Shown here piece after piece: positions 57,868 through 64,000 of a DNA stretch of 64,000 bases. Position 1 is the stretch's first letter. Each line of letters starts with the position of its first letter. Origin of the DNA: Haloarcula pellucida (lineage in GTDB: Archaea > Halobacteriota > Halobacteria > Halobacteriales > Haloarculaceae); NCBI RefSeq assembly GCF_014647235.1, contig NZ_BMOU01000004.1, forward strand, positions 372,379-436,378, in the 5' to 3' direction. The translations under genes and the position numbers were made by a program. The notes under the pieces are model-generated. The model ran no database searches and was not told the DNA's origin. It worked only from the letters and a program-made list of their open reading frames with translations.

Positions 57868-59450
57868 CAGCGTCCGTCCAGTGGCGAGAGTCGTCGGAGT
57901 CGCCGGAGCGCCCGGATGCTCAGCGTCGCTCCCGCGGCGGCGACGCGGTTCGGGAGGCCCTCGACGGGTACCAGTGGATGGAGGCGCTGTGTCGTGACCG
58001 TCTGTGACTCCGTGTACTTCTGGATGCCGTGGGGGCCGTGACGCCGGCCGATGCCGGAGTCACCGACCCCGCCCATGGGGGCGTCCGTCGAGGCCCACAT
58101 GCCGAGGTAGGCGTCGTTGACACAGACGGACCCGGCCTCGATACGGCGGGCGAGCGCCTCGCCGCGGTCCGTGTCCTCGGTCCAGACGCTCGCGTGGAGG
58201 CCGTAGTCGGTGTCGTTGGCGCGTGCGACCGCCTCGTCGGCGTCCGCGACCGGGGTTATCGAGACGACGGGGCCGAACGTCTCCTCGCAGGCGGCGGTGG
58301 CGTCGTCGGGCAGGTCCGTCAACACCGTGGGTTCGTAGAACAGCGGTCCGACCTCCTCGCGTCGGCGCCCGCCCGTCTCGACGGTGGCACCGCGCTCGCG
58401 GGCGTCGGCGACGTGGTCCTCGACCGTGTCGAGTTGGTGCTGGCCGATGAGCGACCCCACGTCCGGGCCGAATTTGAGCGACGCACCGAGGTCCAGCGTC
58501 TCGGTGGCGTCGACGAACCGGTCGACGAACTGGTCGTAAACGGCTTCGTGGACAAAAATTCTCTCGAAGGAGATACACAGTTGGCCCGCGTTGGCGTAGC
58601 TTCCGTGGACCGTCCCCGTGACCGCCTGCGAGAGGTCGGCGTCGTCTAGAACCACGGCGGCGTTTTTCCCGCCCAGTTCCATCGAGGCGTCGACGAGGTG
58701 TTCGCCGGCCAGCGACGCCACGGTCCGGCCCGTCTCCGTACTCCCGGTAAAGGTGACGTAGTCGACGCTCGAGATCAGCGGTTCGCCCAGGGTCGTGCCG
58801 TGACCGGTGACGACCTGCACGAGGTCCTCGGGGGCGCCGGCGTCGACGAGCAGTTCGACCGCCCGGAGCGCACAGAACGGCGTCGCTTCGGCCGGTTTCA
58901 GCACCGCGCCGTTGCCCGCCAGCAACGCCGGCAGCATGTCGGAGATGGCCAGCGTCAGGGGATAGTTCCACGGTTCGATCAGGCCGACGACCCCGACCGG
59001 GTCGTGGTGTTCGACGGCCTTCGTCAGCAGGGGGAACCCGCCGTCTCGCCGGGTCGGCGCGACGTGGTTCGGGCCCTCCCGGGCGTAGTAGTCGGCGTTG
59101 AGAACGATGTCGAGCAGTTCGACGTGGGCATCGAGTCGGGCCTTTCCGGCCTCCAACTGGACGATGTCGAGCAACTCTTCGCGGTGGTCGAGCACCTCGT
59201 CGGCGAACCGCTGGAGGACGGCCGCTCGCTCCTCGATGGGGCGCTCGCTCCAGTCGCTCTGTGCCGCCTGTGCTGTCCGGACGGCCTCTGTGACGTCCGC
59301 TGGTTGGCAGGCCGGGACGGTACCCATCTCCTCGCCGGTGAACGGACTCCGGACCGTCAGCGGGTCGCGGTCGGCGACGTGTGTGACCCCACCCTGTAAC
59401 CGTGTCCGTGTTCGCTCGGGCAGCGAGGACGAAACGTTCGACGCGGGCAT
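57867..59450 (-). CDS. NAD(P)-dependent aldehyde dehydrogenase (succinate-semialdehyde type)
   Basis: The 527-residue enzyme has Asn162 in EPWNYPL, the cofactor motif FTGSTETGR, Glu258 in MELGGKN and nucleophile Cys292 in NAGQLCISFE. This places it in the class-3/SSADH-type ALDH group. The substrate could be a semialdehyde or short aldehyde. ATG at 59450 is chosen because the upstream frame has poor codon use. It precedes the frameshifted small gene and is divergent from deoxyhypusine synthase. Confidence 0.93.
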   Translation of the reverse strand: MPASNVSSSLPERTRTRLQGGVTHVADRDPLTVRSPFTGEEMGTVPACQPADVTEAVRTAQAAQSDWSERPIEERAAVLQRFADEVLDHREELLDIVQLEAGKARLDAHVELLDIVLNADYYAREGPNHVAPTRRDGGFPLLTKAVEHHDPVGVVGLIEPWNYPLTLAISDMLPALLAGNGAVLKPAEATPFCALRAVELLVDAGAPEDLVQVVTGHGTTLGEPLISSVDYVTFTGSTETGRTVASLAGEHLVDASMELGGKNAAVVLDDADLSQAVTGTVHGSYANAGQLCISFERIFVHEAVYDQFVDRFVDATETLDLGASLKFGPDVGSLIGQHQLDTVEDHVADARERGATVETGGRRREEVGPLFYEPTVLTDLPDDATAACEETFGPVVSITPVADADEAVARANDTDYGLHASVWTEDTDRGEALARRIEAGSVCVNDAYLGMWASTDAPMGGVGDSGIGRRHGPHGIQKYTESQTVTTQRLHPLVPVEGLPNRVAAAGATLSIRALRRLRRLSPLDGR

Positions 59451-59615
59451 CGTTTCTTCGCACGGGCGGGGGGATGAATGGTCTTGTGGCGACCCACTCG
59501 TATCTTGTCGCGACGTTCGGGCGTGGGACTCGGTTCCCGTTCGACGGCCGGACCCACACCGAGACACTGGTGTGAACCACGTCGTTCAAGCCCTCGGACC
59601 GACCACAGTGGATCA

Positions 59616-60620
59616 ATGAGCGACCACGAGGACCGAGAGACGTTCTGTCACGACCCCATCGGACACGCAGAGGCCCGCGCCGGAATGACGGTCGGCGAGT
59701 TGGCCGAGAGCTACGGTGAGGCCGGTATCGGCGCGAACGACCTCCACGAGGCCGTCGACGTCTACGCCGAGATGCTGGACGACGACGTGACCACCTTCTT
59801 CGGACTGGCCGGCGCGATGGTGCCGACGGGGATGCGTGCCGTCGTCTCCGAGTTGATTCGGGACGGCCACGTCGACGTCCTGGTGACGACGGGCGCGAAC
59901 CTGACCCACGACACCATCGAGGCCATCGGCGGGAAGCACCACCACGGCGAGGTGACGCCGCCGGAGCGGACCGAGCGCGAACACGACGAGACCCTGCGCG
60001 ATGAAGGCGTCGACCGCATCTACAACGTCTACCTCCCGCAGGAACACTTCGCGCTGTTCGAGAACCACCTCCGCGAGGAGGTGTTCTCCGTCCTCGAAGC
60101 CGAGGGCGCGGTGTCCATCCAGCGCATGACCGAGGAGCTGGGACGGGCCAACAGCGAGGTCAACGCCCGCGAGGACGTCGCGGAGGACGCGGGGGTGCTC
60201 GCGGCGGCCTACGAGAACGACGTCCCGGTGTACTGTCCCGCGTTCCAGGACTCCGTGCTGGGCCTGCAAGCGTGGATGTACTCCCAGACGAGCGAGTTCA
60301 CGGTGGACGCGCTGGCGGACATGACCGACATCACGGACATCGCCTACGAGGCCGACAGCGCCGGCGCGATGGTCGTCGGCGGCGGCGTCCCGAAGAACTA
60401 CGTCCTCCAGACGATGCTCGTCTCGCCGGACGCCTACGACTACGCCGTCCAGTTGACGATGGACCCCTCGAACACCGGCGGCCTCTCCGGGGCGACGCTG
60501 GACGAGGCCCGGTCGTGGGGCAAACTGGAGAAAGACGCCCGTAACGTGAGCGTCTACGCCGACGCGACCATCACCCTGCCGCTGGTCGTCGCCGCCGCTC
60601 GCGAACGCGCCGGGGAGTAG
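59616..60620 (+). CDS. dys: Deoxyhypusine synthase
   Basis: The 334-residue enzyme transfers an aminobutyl group from spermidine (or agmatine in archaea) to Lys36 of aIF5A, encoded 7.7 kb upstream in this window. NAD-binding TTGANLTHDT (His98-Asp99) and the catalytic Lys260 in VVGGGVPKNYV are present. ATG at 59616 is selected as the first Met after a non-coding frame and fits the family start. It is monocistronic and divergent from the ALDH gene. Confidence 0.96.
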   Translation: MSDHEDRETFCHDPIGHAEARAGMTVGELAESYGEAGIGANDLHEAVDVYAEMLDDDVTTFFGLAGAMVPTGMRAVVSELIRDGHVDVLVTTGANLTHDTIEAIGGKHHHGEVTPPERTEREHDETLRDEGVDRIYNVYLPQEHFALFENHLREEVFSVLEAEGAVSIQRMTEELGRANSEVNAREDVAEDAGVLAAAYENDVPVYCPAFQDSVLGLQAWMYSQTSEFTVDALADMTDITDIAYEADSAGAMVVGGGVPKNYVLQTMLVSPDAYDYAVQLTMDPSNTGGLSGATLDEARSWGKLEKDARNVSVYADATITLPLVVAAARERAGE

Positions 60621-60653
60621 TCCGGCCCCCGCACAGCCCCGCCGCAGGGATAG

Positions 60654-60660
60654 TTCTATA
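60654..60660 (+). promoter_or_regulatory. TATA-like element of the GNAT gene
   Basis: TTCTATA lies about 25 bases before the ATG at 60685, matching a short-leader archaeal promoter. Confidence 0.4.
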
Positions 60661-60684
60661 GTTGTGGGCGTGACACGTTCACAT

Positions 60685-61188
60685 ATGTCGTTCCAACTGC
60701 GTATCCGACCGGCGGACGAGACCGACATCTCGTCGATTCAGCAGGTCGCTCGCGCCTCGTGGCACGCCGTCTACGACGGCATTCTGGGGCCAGACACCGT
60801 CGAGACACTGCTGACGGAGGGGTACGGCGACGACCTCCTAGAGGAGATGGTCGACCTCGACGACATCGGTCTGTTCGTCGCGACGGCGGACGGCGACGTG
60901 GTGGGCTACGCCAGTTGCGGGATGACCGACCCGGCCGGCATCGGCGACCTCGACCTCTACGTCCACCCCGACTACTGGGGCGAAGGTATCGGGAGTCGAC
61001 TTCTCGACCGGGGCAAGACACACCTTCAGAGCCTCTCGGTCCGGAAGATACGCGACGAGGTACTCGTCGACAACGAGGTCGGCAACGGTTTCTACCGGAA
61101 ACACTTCGACCACGTCGACCAGCGTACCGAGCGGTTCGGTGGCAAAGAACTGCCCGTCAACGTATACGAGCGGTCGTTGTGGGACTAG
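60685..61188 (+). CDS. GNAT-family N-acetyltransferase
   Basis: The 167-residue protein begins LRIRPADETDISSIQQVARA. The acetyl-CoA-binding YWGEGIGSRLL loop follows DLDLYVHPDYWGEGIG, and a closing GNGFYRKHFDH completes the fold. The acceptor amine is unknown. It is separated from the YchF-like gene by a 300-bp spacer. Confidence 0.9.
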   Translation: MSFQLRIRPADETDISSIQQVARASWHAVYDGILGPDTVETLLTEGYGDDLLEEMVDLDDIGLFVATADGDVVGYASCGMTDPAGIGDLDLYVHPDYWGEGIGSRLLDRGKTHLQSLSVRKIRDEVLVDNEVGNGFYRKHFDHVDQRTERFGGKELPVNVYERSLWD

Positions 61189-61487
61189 GGTGGGTCTGAG
61201 CGCCAGCGAAGCCCCTCGGAACGCACAGCGGTGACCACGGGGACCCGCAAGCAGTAGCGAGGGCGCGACACGCAGTGACGAGCGCAGCCCTCACACCACT
61301 CGACTGCGCCGCACGCTCGCGGCTACCGCCGCTCGCCGGTTTGCGGGCTCCGTCGCCTCGTTCGCTCCGCCGCCGTCGCTCCACGGCACACTCCGTTCCA
61401 CCCGAGACGGGTCCTGTGCCTGCCACTCACACGCGCTCGCGCTCCGTTTGGCAACGTTTTAGCCGCCGATTGGCCTGCTAGTTCCCA
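61189..61487. other. Spacer with inverted repeats upstream of the YchF gene
   Basis: No gene is evident. GAGGGC (61259-61264) pairs with GCCCTC (61287-61292), extended inwards by GCG/CGC with one bulge. A nested hairpin at 61385-61420 has GGCACA/TGTGCC outside and ACCCG-AGA-CGGGT inside. Short G/C-rich repeats of AGCGAGG- and CTCGTTCGCTC-type fill the rest. CGTTTTAGC at 61454-61462 is a possible TATA region for the next gene. Confidence 0.5.
61385..61420. repeat. Nested perfect hairpin
   Basis: GGCACA (61385-61390) pairs with TGTGCC (61415-61420), and ACCCG (61400-61404) with CGGGT (61408-61412) around an AGA loop. It lies 68 bases before the YchF ATG. Confidence 0.45.
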
Positions 61488-62675
61488 ATGAGCTACAAGA
61501 TCGGACTCGTCGGCAAGCCCTCTGTCGGCAAGTCCACGTTCTTCAATGCGGCGACGATGAACGACGTCCCCGAGGGGGCGTACCCGTTTACGACCATCGA
61601 CCCCTCGATGGGCGAAGCGTACGCCCGCGTCGAGTGTGCAGCCCCGGAGTTCGACCATAGCTGTACCCCCAACCACGGCTACTGTGCCGACGGCGTCCGG
61701 TTCGTCCCGACGAAACTGGTCGACGTCGCCGGCCTCGTCCCCGGTGCCCACGAGGGCAAGGGACTCGGCAACCAGTTCCTCTCGGACCTCAACGAGGCCG
61801 ACGTGCTCATCCACGTCGTCGACTTCACTGGCGAGACGGACCTCGAAGGCGAACCGACCGAGGACCACGACCCCCGCGAGGACATCGACTTTCTGGAGAA
61901 CGAACTGGACATGTGGTACCTCGACGTCCTAGAGAAAGGCATCGAGCGCTACCGCTCGGGCTACCACGGCGAGGACAAGGACATAGAGGCCGACCTCGCA
62001 GAGCAGATGTCGGCGTTCAAGATCAGCGAGGACGAGATCAAGCAGGTCGTCCTCTCGCTCGATATGGAACTCGACCCCGACACGTGGGACGACGAGGACC
62101 GGGAGGCGCTGGCCCGCGAGATCCGCATCCGCACCAAGCCGATGGTCATCGCGGCCAACAAGATGGACACCCCGGCGGCACAGGACAACTGGGAGACGGT
62201 CACCTCGGACCCCGAGTACGAGCACCTCACGTTCGTCCCCGTCTCGGCCCACGCCGAGAAGGCCCTGAAGAACGGCGACGAACAGGGCGTCTTGGAGTAC
62301 CGGCCCGGCGACGACGACTTCGAGGTCACGGCGGACCTCCCCGAGGAGAAGGCTGCCGGCCTCGAACAGATTCGCGAGTTCGTCGACGAGTTCGACGGCA
62401 CCGGCGTCCAGCAGGCACTGGAGACGGCGCTGTTCGAGGAACTCGACGCCATCGCCGTCTTCCCCGGTGCGCGAAAGCCACAGGACGACGGCACGTTCCT
62501 GCAGGACTGTTTCGTCCTGCCCGACGGGTCGACCGCCGAGGACTTCGCGTACTTCCTGCATACGGACATCGGCGAGGGGTTCCTCCACGCCCACGACGTT
62601 CGCTCGGGTCGGCAGGTCGGTGCCGACACGGAACTGGACCACCGCGACGTGGTCGAGATCACGACGACGAACTGA
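61488..62675 (+). CDS. ychF: YchF/OLA1-type P-loop NTPase
   Basis: The 395-residue protein has G1 GKPSVGKST at 9-17, G3 [12 protein letters not shown] and G4 ANKMD, followed by a helical coiled region and a C-terminal TGS domain ([21 protein letters not shown]). YchF/OLA1 proteins prefer ATP to GTP and bind ribosomes or react to oxidative stress. It is monocistronic. Confidence 0.94.
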   Translation: MSYKIGLVGKPSVGKSTFFNAATMNDVPEGAYPFTTIDPSMGEAYARVECAAPEFDHSCTPNHGYCADGVRFVPTKLVDVAGLVPGAHEGKGLGNQFLSDLNEADVLIHVVDFTGETDLEGEPTEDHDPREDIDFLENELDMWYLDVLEKGIERYRSGYHGEDKDIEADLAEQMSAFKISEDEIKQVVLSLDMELDPDTWDDEDREALAREIRIRTKPMVIAANKMDTPAAQDNWETVTSDPEYEHLTFVPVSAHAEKALKNGDEQGVLEYRPGDDDFEVTADLPEEKAAGLEQIREFVDEFDGTGVQQALETALFEELDAIAVFPGARKPQDDGTFLQDCFVLPDGSTAEDFAYFLHTDIGEGFLHAHDVRSGRQVGADTELDHRDVVEITTTN

Positions 62676-62719
62676 ACGGTCGGCGGCCCGCGAGCATCAA
62701 CTGTGATAATCCGGGGCCC

Positions 62720-62728
62720 TATTTTTTG
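62720..62728 (+). promoter_or_regulatory. TATA-like element of the transducer gene
   Basis: TATTTTTTG lies about 90 bases before the ATG at 62819, the only AT-rich element there; a leadered transcript is likely. Confidence 0.35.
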
Positions 62729-62818
62729 AGACTACGGGCCGCTACCTTGGAATATGCCCGATTCGACACCTCGCTTGCAGTCGCTGCACGCCGACGCCCG
62801 TCGTACGGAGGAGGATAG

Positions 62819-64000
62819 ATGAGTCCCGAAACGGCCGAGAGCCGTCTCGTCGGCCGACTGCTCGTCTCGGTCGGTGCCGTGCCGATGACCGCCGAACCGT
62901 ACCTCCCGGGCCCGCTTCGTCGAGATTTCGGCGTCCGCCTCTTCTTGCTCGCGCTCATCTCGGTCGTCGTCGGTCCGGCTATCGCGGCGACGCTGTTTTC
63001 CGATGCGCTACCCGCTGTTGCCTTCGCCGCCGCCATCGTCCTCTGTACCGGATTCCTGGGGTACTGTGAGCTGTACCGTGCGATAATCGAGATAAACCAG
63101 AAAGCCCGAGCGGTCGACGAAGGCGAGTACGACATCGACTTCGGCGTCGACCGCGTCGACGAAATCGGCGAGACGTACGACACGCTCGAACGGACGGCCC
63201 ACTCGCTGGGCGAGTCCATACGCGAAGCCGAACGCGCACAGGAGCGCGCCGAAGCGGCCCGCGAAGAGGCCGAAGACGCGACAGCGGCCGCCGAGCACGA
63301 ACGAAACGAGATGGAAGCACTCTCCAGTCACCTCGAACTGAAAGCCACCCAGTACCGCGATACGCTCGCGGCCGCGGCCGACGGCGACCTGACCGCCCGC
63401 GTCGACACAGAGAGCATGAGCGACGCGATGGGCGAGGTCGGAACGGCCATCAACGAGACGCTCGACGCGCTCGAACGGGCCATCGCGCAGGGGCAGGCCA
63501 TCTCGGCGCGTATCGCCGACGAGAGCGGTCTGGTCGCGAGTCAGGGCGAACAGGTCCGTAGCGAAACCGAGTCCGTCACCGCGAGCGTCGACGAAATCGC
63601 CGACGGCGCGTCGACCCAGCGAGCGCAACTCTCGGCGGCCGCCGACGAACTCAGCGACCTCTCGGCGACCACCGAAGAGATGGCCTCGTCGGTCACCGAA
63701 ATCGCCGACCGGAGCGACACCGCCGCGGAACTCGGCCGGGACGCCCAACACTCCTCCTCGGAGGCCCAGAGCGCCGTCGACGCCATCCGCCATCGGTCGA
63801 TGACCGCCGCGGGCGAAGTCCAGCAACTCGACGAGATAGCCGGCGACGTCGCCGAGATCCTAGACGTCATCGACAGTATCGCCGAGGAGACGAACATGCT
63901 GGCGCTGAACGCCTCTATCGAGGCCGCCCGGGCCGGCGAGGCCGGGTCCGGGTTCGCCGTCGTCGCCGACGAGATAAAGCAACTCGCGAGCGAGACGAAA
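62819..64000 (+). CDS. Membrane-bound methyl-accepting chemotaxis transducer (partial, 3' cut)
   Basis: The frame is open from ATG at 62819 to the window end (394 codons). Two membrane helices (about 38-60 and 66-88) follow a short basic N-terminus with no extracellular domain between them. A HAMP-like region and helical linker (about 90-200) lead to the signalling domain. The conserved tip [21 protein letters not shown] is reached just before the end. It would relay signals to CheA/CheW. Its sensory input, if any, must be within the membrane or linker. The C-terminus is missing only because the window ends. Confidence 0.9.
   Translation, partial: MSPETAESRLVGRLLVSVGAVPMTAEPYLPGPLRRDFGVRLFLLALISVVVGPAIAATLFSDALPAVAFAAAIVLCTGFLGYCELYRAIIEINQKARAVDEGEYDIDFGVDRVDEIGETYDTLERTAHSLGESIREAERAQERAEAAREEAEDATAAAEHERNEMEALSSHLELKATQYRDTLAAAADGDLTARVDTESMSDAMGEVGTAINETLDALERAIAQGQAISARIADESGLVASQGEQVRSETESVTASVDEIADGASTQRAQLSAAADELSDLSATTEEMASSVTEIADRSDTAAELGRDAQHSSSEAQSAVDAIRHRSMTAAGEVQQLDEIAGDVAEILDVIDSIAEETNMLALNASIEAARAGEAGSGFAVVADEIKQLASETK

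Noticed and set aside
1-64000. tRNA, rRNA, CRISPR array or intact insertion sequence
   Set aside because: No cloverleaf-like sequence, rRNA signature, regularly spaced repeats or transposase frame with terminal inverted repeats was found by reading; a tRNAscan/ISfinder-type search would be needed to exclude them fully.

Overview
The window is chromosomal DNA from a halophilic archaeon (class Halobacteria). The evidence is very high G+C with strong third-position G/C, Asp/Glu-rich proteins, many short-leader or leaderless starts behind TATA-like boxes, and archaeal marker genes: RFC large subunit, archaeal DnaG, aIF5A with deoxyhypusine synthase, HMG-CoA synthase, PdxS, siroheme decarboxylase and haloarchaeal-only families. 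The genus cannot be fixed from sequence alone; a Haloarcula-like relative is a guess. I see no rRNA, tRNA, CRISPR array or intact insertion sequence.

Layout. 0-4.8 kb: end of an unknown gene, an epimerase-like oxidoreductase, a malic enzyme fused to a phosphotransacetylase-like domain, a degenerate chemotaxis-transducer remnant and a half-size heme A synthase. 4.8-8.1 kb: a four-gene polar amino-acid ABC transporter with two different permeases. 8.1-16.1 kb: a frameshifted cupin gene, rfcL, a membrane protein, a pilin-like protein, an XRE regulator, a multicopper oxidase-ZIP transporter operon with a palindrome in its promoter, and HMG-CoA synthase. 16-25 kb: a 1019-residue surface protein with a membrane anchor and internal repeats, a DUF2150 protein, MscS, pdxS, a REC-PAS-histidine kinase and a DUF1405 membrane protein. 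25-38 kb: valS, a CARF-like/winged-helix regulator, a peroxiredoxin, an SSS symporter with a DUF3311 partner, a CsaA-like protein, a TIM-barrel isomerase, dnaG, a DUF92 protein, and two convergent cis-prenyltransferase genes, one lacking the catalytic Asp. 38-48 kb: duplicated cold-shock genes, a heme-biosynthesis operon (ahbAB-met8-hemA), PCD, LWR-salt protein, HAD phosphatase, a MoeA-like protein without its catalytic middle domain, a GIDE-domain protein, Hsp20 and an ABC1/UbiB kinase. 48.4-49.1 kb is a low-GC patch with one small membrane protein. 49-64 kb: a P-loop ATPase/NRAMP-like transporter/2-oxoglutarate oxygenase operon, the aIF5A-agmatinase pair, a lipoprotein, Nif3-SprT, a threonine synthase paralogue, a frameshifted small gene, an aldehyde dehydrogenase, deoxyhypusine synthase, a GNAT, a YchF-type P-loop protein, and the start of a membrane-bound chemotaxis transducer cut by the window end.

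Two pathways are well represented. aIF5A, agmatinase and deoxyhypusine synthase together make and modify aIF5A. AhbAB, Met8 and HemA cover early tetrapyrrole synthesis and the siroheme branch to heme, and the half-size CtaA would make heme A from the product. The least conventional items are the cis-prenyltransferase pair, the operator-controlled copper oxidase/ZIP operon, the ATPase/NRAMP-like/oxygenase operon, the truncated MoeA, three frameshifted genes, and interleaved inverted repeats upstream of valS.
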